From an uncultured Bacteroidales bacterium (GTDB lineage: Bacteria; Bacteroidota; Bacteroidia; Bacteroidales; UBA932), in assembly GCA_900316525.1 (NCBI GenBank), contig ONDF01000018.1:1-64000 (forward strand): DNA of 64,000 nucleotides, given 5' to 3'. Below the pieces are notes generated by a model. It was not told where the DNA came from. It did no database searches and was given only the letters and a program-made list of their open reading frames with translations. Positions 15,919-24,647 of this stretch are shown here, in pieces (position 1 is the stretch's first letter; the number at the start of each line of letters is the position of its first letter). The position numbers and the translations under genes are program-made.

Positions 15919-16941
15919 CTAGTAGTCCGCCATCCTGGAGACGGGGGCGACGTCCAGGGGAGTACGCTCGCCGGCCTTGTAGCGGAACCAGCCGGCGACG
16001 GCGATCATCGCCGCGTTGTCGGTCGTGAACTTGAATTCGGGGAGAAAGGTCTTCCAGCCGCGTTTCCTGCCTTCGGCGACGATCCGCTCGCGGAGGCCGC
16101 TGTTCGCGGAAACGCCTCCGCCGATGGTGATCTGCTTGATCTTCGTTTCCTTCGCCGCCCGGATGAGCTTGCCCATCAGGATGTCGATGAGCGTCTTCTG
16201 GAAGCTCGCGCAGAGGTCTTCCTTGTTCTTCTCGAGGAAGTCCGGATCCTTCGCCATCTCGTCCCGGACGAAGTACAGGAGGGAGGTCTTGATGCCGCTG
16301 AAGCTGTAGTCCAGGCCCGGAATGTTGGGTTTCGCGAAATGGAAGCGGTTCGGGTCGCCGAGCTTCGCGAGGCGGTCGATGACCGGGCCGCCGGGATAGC
16401 CCAGGCCCAGCATCTTGGAGCACTTGTCGAAGGCTTCGCCCACCGCGTCGTCGATCGTCTGGCCCAGGATCTCGTACTCGAGCGGGCTGTTCACCTTGAC
16501 GATCTGCGAGTTGCCGCCGGAGACCAGCAGGCACAGGTAGGGGAAGGAGGGCACGTCCACGGGCTTGTCCGGCTGGCGGACGAAATTCGCCAGGATATGG
16601 CCCTGCAGGTGGTTCACCATCACCATCGGGATGTCCAGTGACAGGGACAGCGCCTTGGCGAAGGACGTGCCCACCAGGAGGGAGCCCAGCAGGCCGGGGC
16701 CGCGGGTGAAGGCGATGGCGGTGAGGTCCGCCGGCGTGACGCCCGCCTTCCGCAGCGCCTCGGAGACGACCGGGACTATGTTCTGCTCATGGGCGCGGGA
16801 CGCCAGCTCCGGCACCACCCCGCCGAAGTCCTTGTGGACCTGCTGCGAGGCGATGACGTTGGACAGCAGGACGCCGTCGCGCAGGACGGCCGCCGAGGTG
16901 TCGTCGCAGGAAGATTCGATTCCGAGGATGATGTCCGCCAT
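15919..16941 (-). CDS. tsaD: tRNA N6-adenosine threonylcarbamoyltransferase TsaD
   Basis: Transfers the threonylcarbamoyl group to A37 of ANN-decoding tRNAs, with TsaB and TsaE. The 340-residue length is canonical. The start ATG at 16941 gives MADIILGIESSCDDTSAAVL, the family's usual opening. Metal ligands lie in VNHLQGHI (H111, H115). Other ASKHA-fold motifs are PGLLGSLLVG, LLVSGGNSQIV, DDAVGEAFDK, GGVSANSGLR and FTTDNAAMIA. The -7 box TATCTTTG (16948-16955, complement) is only 6 nt from the ATG, which suggests a leaderless mRNA. It heads the cluster that also encodes MtaB, the next enzyme acting on its product. Confidence 0.97.
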   Translation of the reverse strand: MADIILGIESSCDDTSAAVLRDGVLLSNVIASQQVHKDFGGVVPELASRAHEQNIVPVVSEALRKAGVTPADLTAIAFTRGPGLLGSLLVGTSFAKALSLSLDIPMVMVNHLQGHILANFVRQPDKPVDVPSFPYLCLLVSGGNSQIVKVNSPLEYEILGQTIDDAVGEAFDKCSKMLGLGYPGGPVIDRLAKLGDPNRFHFAKPNIPGLDYSFSGIKTSLLYFVRDEMAKDPDFLEKNKEDLCASFQKTLIDILMGKLIRAAKETKIKQITIGGGVSANSGLRERIVAEGRKRGWKTFLPEFKFTTDNAAMIAVAGWFRYKAGERTPLDVAPVSRMADY

Positions 16942-16947
16942 AGACTG

Positions 16948-16955
16948 CAAAGATA
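16948..16955 (-). promoter_or_regulatory. -7 box of the tsaD cluster
   Basis: Minus-strand TATCTTTG, matching TAnnTTTG, in the 19-nt spacer between the ATP-grasp stop and the tsaD ATG. No -33 TTG is clear. Confidence 0.5.
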
Positions 16956-16960
16956 GGCAA

Positions 16961-18145
16961 TTATTCCGAGAGATACCGCAGGTATTCCTGCAGTTCTTCC
17001 TCCGAGCGGATGTGGGCCATGAACATCCGGTCGCCGAGGTCCGGGGCGATGGCGGCGGGGATGCGGCCGGTCATCGCCATCCGGGCGCCGTAGCAGGCCA
17101 TGACGGCGTTGTCGTCATGGGCGTAGGCGTGCGCGTCGCGACGTCCGTAGTAGACGCACCAGTGGTCGTCGCCGCTCTCCGCGAGGAGGCGCTTGTCGGA
17201 GACGACCATATCGGCCCAGATCGTGTACACGTCCGTGGAATGGGCGAAGTTCATCATGTCCGGGGTGTAGCCGCCGGCGGGGCGCATGTTGGTCTCCAGG
17301 CCTACGAAATCGCCCACCTCGCCGAGCCCCTTGCGGGCCTTCGTCAGGCGGAAGAACTCGAAGTGCACGAAGCGGCTCTTCACGCCGAACGCCTTGAGCG
17401 TGGCGCGGCCGCGTTCCTTGAGCTGCGCAGGCACTTCCGGAAGCACCCAGTATGGCATGTCCAGGTTGCCCAGGACGATGTCCATCACGGACGGCGGGAA
17501 GAGGGCGCTGGATTCGAACAGCGGCTTGCCATGGCTGTCCACGATGGCGTCGTAGGAGTAGATGTCCCCGGTGACGAACTCTTCCATCACGTAGGGAACG
17601 GCGGGTTTCGTGGCGAAGAAAGCGTCCAGCTCCCGGGCATTGCTCACCTTGTAGGTGGCCTCGGCGCCGACGCCGATTTCCGGCTTCACGATCACGGGAT
17701 AGCCCACTTCCTCCAGGAAGGCCTTCGCGGCCTCCGGGGTGGAAACCTTGTGCTGGCGGGCCGTCGGGACGTGGCCCTTCGCATAGTAGATCTTCTGGGC
17801 GGCCTTGCTCTTAAACTTGGCGATGTCCTTCATCTGGACGCCGGTCGTGATGTTGAAGTCCGTCCGCAGGCGGGCGTCCTGCTCCAGCCAGAACTCGTTG
17901 TTGGATTCCAGCCAGTCGATCTTGCCGTATTTGTAGGAGTAGAAGGCGACGGCGCGGAACAGCTGGCCGTAATCGGCCAGGGAGTCCACGCGGTAATACT
18001 CGTTGAGGTTCGCTTTCAGTTCGGGGGAGAGGCCCTCGTAGGGCGCGTCGCCGATGCCCAGCACCGTGACGCCCCGGCGGCGGAGCCGTTCGCAGAAGTT
18101 CCAGTAGGTCTGCGGGAAATTGGGGGAGATGAATATAAAGTTCAT
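16961..18145 (-). CDS. ATP-grasp domain protein
   Basis: A 394-residue carboxylate-amine/thiol ligase-like protein. The ATG at 18145 starts MNFIFISPNFPQTYWNFC, a Rossmann-like preATP-grasp domain; the frame extends upstream without a start of better quality. The ATP-grasp core is visible in FLEEVGYPVIVKPEIGVGAEATYKV (Lys for ATP) with YVMEEFVTG and a metal-binding GLETNMRPAGGYTPDMMN (E and N ligands). The substrate is unknown; homologues include carbamoyl-phosphate-synthase-like and BioC-type enzymes. A -7 box TACCTTTG lies at 18178-18185. It is upstream of tsaD by 19 nt and could be cotranscribed with it. Confidence 0.85.
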   Translation of the reverse strand: MNFIFISPNFPQTYWNFCERLRRRGVTVLGIGDAPYEGLSPELKANLNEYYRVDSLADYGQLFRAVAFYSYKYGKIDWLESNNEFWLEQDARLRTDFNITTGVQMKDIAKFKSKAAQKIYYAKGHVPTARQHKVSTPEAAKAFLEEVGYPVIVKPEIGVGAEATYKVSNARELDAFFATKPAVPYVMEEFVTGDIYSYDAIVDSHGKPLFESSALFPPSVMDIVLGNLDMPYWVLPEVPAQLKERGRATLKAFGVKSRFVHFEFFRLTKARKGLGEVGDFVGLETNMRPAGGYTPDMMNFAHSTDVYTIWADMVVSDKRLLAESGDDHWCVYYGRRDAHAYAHDDNAVMACYGARMAMTGRIPAAIAPDLGDRMFMAHIRSEEELQEYLRYLSE

Positions 18146-18177
18146 AGTTCGTTGTCCATTTCGATACTTTCGGGGTG

Positions 18178-18185
18178 CAAAGGTA
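18178..18185 (-). promoter_or_regulatory. -7 box of the ATP-grasp gene
   Basis: Minus-strand TACCTTTG, 32 nt upstream of the ATG at 18145. Confidence 0.5.
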
Positions 18186-18280
18186 CGAAAAAAACGGCAA
18201 TGGTGGTCATTGGCACGGATGTTGGATTGGGTAGGATGCTCCCGGCATCGGGAAACGACTTTTAACACTTACACTCAGAA

Positions 18281-18832
18281 ATGGAAAAACTCAACCATCC
18301 CGCCATCCTGGTCGTCGACATGCTCAACGACTTCGTGACCGGTTCCATCGGCTGCCCCCGCGCCGTGGAAATCCTTCCCGCCACCGCCCGCCTGCTGGAG
18401 GCGGCCCGCGAAAAGGGTGTTCCCGTGATTTATTGCAACGACTGCCACCTTCCCGGCATCGACCGCGAACTGCAGATCTGGGGCGATCACGCCATCAAGG
18501 GCACGCCCGGCGCCGAGGTGGTTCCCGAACTGACCCCGCAGGCCTGCGACTATGTCGTCCCGAAGCGCCGCTACAGCGGCTTCTTCCAGACGGACCTGGA
18601 CATCCTCCTCAAGGAACTGGGTGTCAAGACCGTCATTATCACCGGCCTCCACACGCATATGTGCTGCCGCCACACCTCCGCCGACGCCTACTGCCTCGGT
18701 TATGACGTGGTCGTCGCCAAGGAAGCGACCAATTCCTTCACGGAAGAGGACTATCTCGGTGGCCTGGCCTACCTCAAGACCTGCTACGGCGCCGACGCCT
18801 ATACGAACGACGAACTCATCGCCGCTTTCTAG
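18281..18832 (+). CDS. Isochorismatase-family cysteine hydrolase
   Basis: A 183-residue hydrolase of the nicotinamidase/isochorismatase fold. The catalytic triad is D13 (LVVDMLNDF), K95 (YVVPKRRYSGF) and nucleophile C128 (HTHMCCRHTSADA). The cis-peptide region before the nucleophile fits the family (TVIITGLHTHMC). Members cleave amide or vinyl-ether bonds (nicotinamide, isochorismate, biuret); the substrate is not evident and there is no NAD-salvage neighbour. It appears monocistronic, with a GC-rich hairpin after the stop. Confidence 0.88.
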   Translation: MEKLNHPAILVVDMLNDFVTGSIGCPRAVEILPATARLLEAAREKGVPVIYCNDCHLPGIDRELQIWGDHAIKGTPGAEVVPELTPQACDYVVPKRRYSGFFQTDLDILLKELGVKTVIITGLHTHMCCRHTSADAYCLGYDVVVAKEATNSFTEEDYLGGLAYLKTCYGADAYTNDELIAAF

Positions 18833-18861
18833 CGCGGAAAACCACTGTTAAGTAAAACCGA

Positions 18862-18892
18862 AAGGCGGCTCCGGGATTCCCGGGGCCGCCTT
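18862..18892. terminator. Hairpin terminator between convergent genes
   Basis: AAGGCGGC-t-CCGGGA pairs with TCCCGG-g-GCCGCCTT, a very stable stem. The T-tract is short on the plus strand; on the minus strand TTTCGGTTTT follows. It probably serves the isochorismatase gene and the protease locus. Confidence 0.7.
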
Positions 18893-18914
18893 CATCATGC
18901 AGAAGGGGAGCGGA

Positions 18915-19832
18915 TCAGAACCGGTAACCCAGTCCCGCCATCCAGCTGCCGCCGATGGTCGGGGAAGCGGTCACGAAGGACACGTCCAGGGAAATGCCGT
19001 GCCAGGCGAAGCCGGCGCCCAGGCCCAGGCCCGAAGGGATCGCGGCGTTCGCGCTGGCGAGGCGGTAGCCGCCCCGGACGAACCCGATGCCGCCGATGCC
19101 TGCGTTCAGGCCCAGCGCCACGGAATAGTTGCCGCTGAAGTAGTAATCCCCGTCGAGCGCGACGTGCAGGTTGCTGTTCCCGAATTCGAAGCCGTAGTCC
19201 GCCGCCAGTTTGGCGGAGGAGGGCAGGGGATACGCGGAAGCGACCTTGCCGCCCAGGTGGACGATGCCGCCCGCCAGGTTCAGGCCCGCGACGCGGTACT
19301 GCGCCAGGGCGGAAACGCTGAAGGCCGAAAGGCTGTAGTCCGACAGGAGGGCCTCCTTCGCATAGCCCGCCGTGAAGCCGATGCCGAAGGACTCCGAGAC
19401 CGCGAATCCCACGCCCGCCCGGATCACGAGGTCCGAAGGCTTGAAGGCGGAGGCGGGCTCGAAATCGAGCCCCGGATAACCCGTGCGGGAGAATCCGAGG
19501 GAGAGCGCCACGCTTTTCTTCACGTGGCCGGTCACGCCGGCGGAAATCTGGCTGCCTGCCGCGTACTTGGGCGCCCAGGAGCCGTAGGAGACACCTGCCT
19601 CGAGCTTTTTGGGCGAGAAGGCGGCCGCGGCCGGGTTGCCGAAGGCGGCATAGGCCTGGTTGGAAGAAGTCATCGCGAAACCGGCGCCCGCCATCGAGAG
19701 CAGGACCGGGTCGCGGTCGACACGAAGCGATCCCATCGCTTCATTCGCGCCGGCAGCGTCCTGGGCGGCCGCAGGAAGTGCGGGCAGGCACAGGAAGCCG
19801 GCGAGGAAAAGGGACAAGACGGATCTCTTCAT
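18915..19832 (-). CDS. PorV/PorQ-like outer-membrane barrel protein
   Basis: A 305-residue protein with a Sec signal (MKRSVLSLFLAGFLCLPALPAAAQ) and an all-beta mature part with alternating glycine/aromatic strands ending in ...GLGYRF, the terminal aromatic of outer-membrane barrels. The early segment SMAGAGFAMTSSNQAYAAFGNPAAAAF matches the FadL-like PorV/PorQ/UPF0164 type (gly-rich start, NPA motif). PorV is the T9SS shuttle that moves cargo to the sortase; PorQ and PorZ relate to the surface attachment complex. It sits 4 nt after an S8 protease carrying a T9SS tail, which supports a dedicated secretion role (inference). It is shorter than typical PorV (about 390 aa). Confidence 0.7.
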   Translation of the reverse strand: MKRSVLSLFLAGFLCLPALPAAAQDAAGANEAMGSLRVDRDPVLLSMAGAGFAMTSSNQAYAAFGNPAAAAFSPKKLEAGVSYGSWAPKYAAGSQISAGVTGHVKKSVALSLGFSRTGYPGLDFEPASAFKPSDLVIRAGVGFAVSESFGIGFTAGYAKEALLSDYSLSAFSVSALAQYRVAGLNLAGGIVHLGGKVASAYPLPSSAKLAADYGFEFGNSNLHVALDGDYYFSGNYSVALGLNAGIGGIGFVRGGYRLASANAAIPSGLGLGAGFAWHGISLDVSFVTASPTIGGSWMAGLGYRF

Positions 19833-19836
19833 GGGC

Positions 19837-22449
19837 TTACTTCTTTACAAGGGTCATGCGGGTCACGTCGCCGGCGATGTCCACGGACAGCGTGTACAGG
19901 CCGGGGGCGACTTTGCCGGTATCCAGGACAACGGGATTGAAGGCGCTGTACTCGCCGGAGGCCGACGCGACCACGGTGCCCGACGCCGAGACCAGCCGCA
20001 CAGTGGTCTGCGTGGCTTGTTCGGCCGTTAGGATGGTCAGCTTGTCCGTGAACACGTTGCCTTCCAGCACGGTCACTTTCTCGCCGGCCGGACGGACCAG
20101 GACCGGGATGTCGCACTTCGCGGTGGCGCCCATCGCGTCGAAGACGGCGGCGCGCACCTCCCCGAGTCCGAAGGCGCGGGCGGTGATGCGCATTTTGTTC
20201 CCGTCCACGAGCTCGGCGGAGACCGTGCTGGCAGCCAGGCTGTTGACCCGGTAGTCCAGCGGCTCGCCGTCCTCGTCCGTGAAATGCTGGGAGAGGTCGA
20301 TGTCCACGCTCTGTCCCACGGCGTTCAGCGCGATGGGCGCGATTTCGCGGGAGAGGACCGGCTCCACGTTCTCCAGGACGGAATACTTGAAGGAGCGCAG
20401 GGCGCGCTCGCCGAAGCGGTCGGAAGCGACGAGGGTCGCCTGGAAGCTCGCCGGGCCGCGGACGGCCTGGCAGATCAGGCGGAAATGCCATTTCCCGTCC
20501 ATCTCGGCCTTGAGCGTCGCCCGGCCGTTGGTCTGGAAGTCCACCGCGATGGTGTCCCGGTCCGGATCGAGGATCGTGAACGGAATGTCCACCTCCTCGA
20601 ACTGGCGGAACACGAAGGTTTCCTCCGGATCGGTCTCGATCGTCGGCTTGCCGTTGCGACCGGTGTGGACCTTTTTGATCGGGGCCAGGTCGGAATAGCG
20701 GCGGCCGTAGCTGTAGGCGGCGATGGACACGTAATAGTCCGTGTCGGGCTCCAGGCTCAGCAGCTCGATGCTGCGGGGAGCGACCGGCGCTTCCACGTCG
20801 CCGATGACCAGGTGCGCGAACTCGATGCCGGTGTCCAGCATCGACAGGCGCGTTTTCCGGAGGGCCTGTTCGCTCTTGGCCGCCAGGGCCATGTAGCCGT
20901 AGGTGCCGCCACCGCCCTGGAAGTCCAGGCGGAGGTTGTGCCCGAGGGGCTCGACCGTGAAGTCCGCGACGGGGTCGGGGGTTCCGCTGTCATGGGCCAT
21001 GAAGGCGCCCATCGCGTCCACGAGGGAGCCGACCGGCCGGCTGCCGGACGAAAGACCGATGTCCTTGGCGCCCTCGAGCAGGCGGGATTTCAGGTCATCG
21101 ACCGTGAACCCTTGTCCGCCGAAGTAGGACAGGACAAGGGCGGCCACGCCCGTGACGTGCGGGCAGGCCATCGACGTCCCCGAATAGGAGATGTAGGAGC
21201 TGTTGGGATGCGTGCTGATGATGTTTTGGCCGGGGGCGCAGAGGTCCACCCAGTCTCCATAGTTGGAGAAGCTGGCCCGACTGCCGGAGACCGTCGTGGC
21301 GCCGACGGCGAGGCAGGGCTCGTAGTTGGCCGGGCAGCCGTAGGGGATGTTCTCGTTGCCGGCGGCGAACACGACCAGGCCGCCCTTCATCAGGCTGCCC
21401 GGCAGCTGGTTGCCGTCGTTGTCGCAGCCCGCGTACTTGACGAAGTAGTCGATGGCGCGCGCGATCGAGTAGTACTGGACATTCTGGTGCGCGGAGCGGG
21501 CGGACGCCAGTTCCGCGTTGGAGATCACCCCGTCGTCGTCCGCATCGAAGTTATACCCCCAGCTGTTGGAGGAGATCAGGGCCCCCTTGTCCGCGGCTTC
21601 CTTGATGGCCGTCTCGAAATCGCCGCTCCGGTCCCGGGCGTTGGCGCCGGTGCCGACCGTGTAGAAGCACTGCTGGGAGAGGAGGCTGATGCCCCGCCGG
21701 CCCTCGGCGTAATTGCCGCCGGCGATGCCGGCCACGCCGATGCCGTTGTTGCTCACCGCGGCGATCGTGCCGGCGACGTGCGTCCCGTGGTCGTGGCCGA
21801 CGACGTTCGCAGCCCCGGGCACGTAGCTCTTGTGGCCCGAAGGGAGGCAGTTCCACGCCAGGTCGGGATGGTTCAGGTCGATGCCGCCGTCGATGACGGC
21901 GACAACCACGTCCGGATTGCCGACCGAATAGTTCTCCCAGACTTCCTGGACGTTGACGTCCTTGCCGGGATACCGGGTGTTGTTGAGTCCCCACATGTCC
22001 CCCCAGTACTTGTCATTGGTCGTGAGGGAGGCCTTGAGGGGCTCCTCGACCAATTCCACGCCGGGAAGGGATTCGAACGCGCGCGTGGCCCGCGTGGCGG
22101 GCACGCCCTCGGCGTAGCTGACCTTGTACCAGCGGTGCAGGCCCTCCTTCCGCGTCCGGGGTTCGAACTCGCCGGCGAAGGGGAAGAGCCGTTCCATCGA
22201 TTCGATGCCCAGCTCGTCCACCAGCCCGTTGAGGCCTTCCGAACGCGTACGGACCTGTCCGAGGGAAAGGTCTTCCTCGACGAGGTCGCACATCTCTTCG
22301 CTGAAAAGCACCTTCACGTAGGAAGGTGCTTGTTCGGAATCCGTTACCTGGCCTGCTTCCGGCTTCGTCTCCGGGGTGACAGGGGCTTCCCGCACGCAGG
22401 AGACGAGTGCCGTCAGCAGGACAGGGAATACAAGCAGTTTCAGTTTCAT
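19837..22449 (-). CDS. Subtilisin-like S8 protease with lipobox and T9SS C-terminal domain
   Basis: An 870-residue surface protease. A lipoprotein signal MKLKLLVFPVLLTALVSC (Cys18) is followed by a propeptide-like region (to ~150). The peptidase S8 core (~165-480) has D187 (VVVAVIDGG), H221 (GHDHGTHVAG), N365 (FAAGN) and S426 (SYSGTSMACPH). An EF-hand-like loop DADDDGVISNAE (about 302-313) is inserted before the oxyanion region. Fibronectin/immunoglobulin-like domains follow. The last ~75 residues form a T9SS type A sorting domain (LTILTAEQATQTTVRLVSAS, then a G-x-Y-x-L strand and terminal TLVKK). A lipobox plus a T9SS tail is an unusual combination. It follows a BACON lipoprotein gene after a 57-nt gap containing a hairpin and is coupled to the PorV-like gene. 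Confidence 0.9.
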   Translation of the reverse strand: MKLKLLVFPVLLTALVSCVREAPVTPETKPEAGQVTDSEQAPSYVKVLFSEEMCDLVEEDLSLGQVRTRSEGLNGLVDELGIESMERLFPFAGEFEPRTRKEGLHRWYKVSYAEGVPATRATRAFESLPGVELVEEPLKASLTTNDKYWGDMWGLNNTRYPGKDVNVQEVWENYSVGNPDVVVAVIDGGIDLNHPDLAWNCLPSGHKSYVPGAANVVGHDHGTHVAGTIAAVSNNGIGVAGIAGGNYAEGRRGISLLSQQCFYTVGTGANARDRSGDFETAIKEAADKGALISSNSWGYNFDADDDGVISNAELASARSAHQNVQYYSIARAIDYFVKYAGCDNDGNQLPGSLMKGGLVVFAAGNENIPYGCPANYEPCLAVGATTVSGSRASFSNYGDWVDLCAPGQNIISTHPNSSYISYSGTSMACPHVTGVAALVLSYFGGQGFTVDDLKSRLLEGAKDIGLSSGSRPVGSLVDAMGAFMAHDSGTPDPVADFTVEPLGHNLRLDFQGGGGTYGYMALAAKSEQALRKTRLSMLDTGIEFAHLVIGDVEAPVAPRSIELLSLEPDTDYYVSIAAYSYGRRYSDLAPIKKVHTGRNGKPTIETDPEETFVFRQFEEVDIPFTILDPDRDTIAVDFQTNGRATLKAEMDGKWHFRLICQAVRGPASFQATLVASDRFGERALRSFKYSVLENVEPVLSREIAPIALNAVGQSVDIDLSQHFTDEDGEPLDYRVNSLAASTVSAELVDGNKMRITARAFGLGEVRAAVFDAMGATAKCDIPVLVRPAGEKVTVLEGNVFTDKLTILTAEQATQTTVRLVSASGTVVASASGEYSAFNPVVLDTGKVAPGLYTLSVDIAGDVTRMTLVKK

Positions 22450-22463
22450 TCAATCGTGAAAAG

Positions 22464-22494
22464 AAGAGGGACATTTCATAGAAACGTCCCTCTT
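22464..22494 (-). terminator. Hairpin/attenuator upstream of the S8 protease gene
   Basis: In the 57-nt gap between the BACON lipoprotein and the protease, minus-strand AAGAGGGACGTTTC pairs with GAAATGTCCCTCTT across a 3-nt loop and is followed by CTTTTC. It resembles a terminator but lies inside the operon, so it may lower protease expression relative to upstream genes. Confidence 0.65.
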
Positions 22495-22506
22495 GACTTG
22501 TAAGCG

Positions 22507-24633
22507 TTACTGAATCCTCCGGGACTTGGTCGGCGCCGCCGCGCGGGCGGCAGGGACGAACCGGTTCAGATTCATGTCATAGTAGTTCGTCCGGGCAACG
22601 GACAGCGCGGAAGAAGAGGCCTTCGTGAGGGTGGCGGGAAGCGTAAGATCGTCAATGCCGTTCAAACCGTACCAGCCTTTGTCGTATCCGTTTCCGTCCT
22701 CCGTCTGATAGTCCAGAATCGTCACGGCGGACGCCTGGACCTCCTCGCCGTCGGACATGTACTTGACCGGGGAGATGGTTATCGACGAACCGTTGGCCGA
22801 AAGGACACCGCGTGCGAGCAGGTAATCCTGGTCTTCATCGCCGTAGCGGAGAGAATTCCCGTCAACGCCGATGAAGTAGTACTCATCGATGTCATACTCA
22901 TCCACCATCTGCAAGTGGAAGAGCATCTCGCCGGTGCTGCTGTCCAGCAAGGTCACATACTCGAAACCGCCGAAACCGGAATCGGTCACCCGATAGCTCT
23001 TGCCTTGCTCTTCGGGCGCGATGGTGACCGTCCGGCCGGAACCGACGTTCCAGGTGCCGAGCCACTTGGTGTACGCATCATTGCCGGGATCGTCGCCCGG
23101 GTCGTCGCCGGGGTCGGAGCCGCTGCCCTGGGTGAGCTGCGTCGCCTTGAACGGGAAATTGTACGGCGTGCCGTTGTCGAAGGTCCAGGCGCTGGAGCTT
23201 TCCAGACCATTCAAGTTCATACCCGTCAGCGGGAAGGTGCCGCCGGCGCCCTGCAGGGACAGGTCGGGACCGGCCGTGACCGTGAATTCGCCGTCACCGG
23301 TAATGGCGACCTTGCAGACGGTGTAGTTGCCGCCCACCGTGACGTTCGGCGTGCCGTTGTAGGTGACCAGACCCGTCAGGCGCATCGTCACCGTATGGGA
23401 TTCGCCGGAGTTCGTGAAGGTATACTGGCCGAGGTTGGGATGGGTCTTGATCGAGAAGCTGTTGTCCGAGGAATCGAACTCGGCGGTAATCTCGTACTCG
23501 CCCAGGAAGGCTTGGGAGCCTCCTTCCAGACCTGTGATCGTATAACTCTTGCCGGGCTCTTTCTCGACGATCGTCCACACGTCGTCAAAGGTGCCGCGCT
23601 GGATGGACCACGTGCCGAGGAACTTCTCGTAAGGGGAGAGGACCTTCGTCACGTTGAAAGTGGCCACCGCATAGGTGTGGTTGACCTTGTTGTCGTTGTC
23701 GACACCGATGGCGTAGACCCGGTAGCTGCCGTTCTCCAGCTTGTCGATCTCCAGCGTGGAGGTGGCGCGGAACAGCCTCGGGGAGGCTGCGGCCCACGTC
23801 GCCGCGTTGCGGTTGAGGAAGATCTGTTCGTCCGCGCCGGCCGCGTTGAAGTCGGCCTGGGGAACGACCTGGATGAAGTAGCGGCCGCCGCTCTGGCCTT
23901 CGGCCACATCCACGCCCACCGTGGACACCGGGGCGTTCGGATCGGTCGGCTGGATGTACTTGGGCGTCCAGGCGGGCTGGACCGTGAATTCGACAGGTTC
24001 TTCCTCGCCCGGGTTGAGACCGGCGGGGTTCTTCTGCTGGATGAAGGTGAGTTCGCGGGTGTAGTCGTCACCGATGGTCACGGTCACGTGGCCCACGCGC
24101 TCGTAGTTGTAGATGCTCTTGGCGACGGTGAAGTGGATCAGGTGATTCTCTTCGTCGACCAGGGCCGAAATCCAGTTCGTCTCGGAGACGTCCACCCAGA
24201 CGGTCCCGTTCTCGCCGTACGGCAGGTCGAGCTCGCCGCCGCCGTACGGGAAGGTGTAGGTGTCATCCCAGGCGTGGGCGGAGTTGATGCCGAACTGCTG
24301 GGCCTGAACCTCGGCCGTGGCGCCGCCGGCGGCGAGCTTGATCGTGGCGTACCGCGATTCCAGGCTCTCGTTCCGGTCGACGGTGACGGTGACGCGGTTG
24401 CCCGCGACAGTCACGGTGGCCCAGGAACGGTCCGCCGAGGCGGAGAGGGTTTCCCGGGTATTGATCACGATGGAGCCGCTGCCTCCCTGGGGGGCGAAGA
24501 CCACTTCCTTGGAGACGATCTCCAGGGCCGGTCCCGCCAGATACTGGGAGCCGTCCGCGTCTTTCTCGATTTGGCAGGAGAAGACGCCCAGCGCTGCAAT
24601 CAGAGTCAGTAAGATGCTAAAAATCTTTTTCAT
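22507..24633 (-). CDS. BACON-type surface lipoprotein with FLGxW modules
   Basis: A 708-residue lipoprotein. The ATG at 24633 is chosen because it gives the lipoprotein signal MKKIFSILLTLIAALGVFSC and sits 8 nt after a strong AGGAGG Shine-Dalgarno; the frame further upstream lies in the DUF4302 gene. An N-terminal BACON-like region (EIVSKEVVFAPQGGSGSIVINT and SWATVTVAGNRVTVTVDRN, then another with QQKNPAG) is followed by two FLGxW modules at about 333 (FLGTWSIQRG) and 518 (WLGTWNVGSG), separated by a GSDPGDDPGDDPGND linker. BACON domains usually help bind mucin or glycan-type ligands; here the context is protease genes. It ends in a short basic tail (PTKSRRIQ). Confidence 0.85.
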   Translation of the reverse strand: MKKIFSILLTLIAALGVFSCQIEKDADGSQYLAGPALEIVSKEVVFAPQGGSGSIVINTRETLSASADRSWATVTVAGNRVTVTVDRNESLESRYATIKLAAGGATAEVQAQQFGINSAHAWDDTYTFPYGGGELDLPYGENGTVWVDVSETNWISALVDEENHLIHFTVAKSIYNYERVGHVTVTIGDDYTRELTFIQQKNPAGLNPGEEEPVEFTVQPAWTPKYIQPTDPNAPVSTVGVDVAEGQSGGRYFIQVVPQADFNAAGADEQIFLNRNAATWAAASPRLFRATSTLEIDKLENGSYRVYAIGVDNDNKVNHTYAVATFNVTKVLSPYEKFLGTWSIQRGTFDDVWTIVEKEPGKSYTITGLEGGSQAFLGEYEITAEFDSSDNSFSIKTHPNLGQYTFTNSGESHTVTMRLTGLVTYNGTPNVTVGGNYTVCKVAITGDGEFTVTAGPDLSLQGAGGTFPLTGMNLNGLESSSAWTFDNGTPYNFPFKATQLTQGSGSDPGDDPGDDPGNDAYTKWLGTWNVGSGRTVTIAPEEQGKSYRVTDSGFGGFEYVTLLDSSTGEMLFHLQMVDEYDIDEYYFIGVDGNSLRYGDEDQDYLLARGVLSANGSSITISPVKYMSDGEEVQASAVTILDYQTEDGNGYDKGWYGLNGIDDLTLPATLTKASSSALSVARTNYYDMNLNRFVPAARAAAPTKSRRIQ

Positions 24634-24647
24634 ACGCGTTTCCTCCT

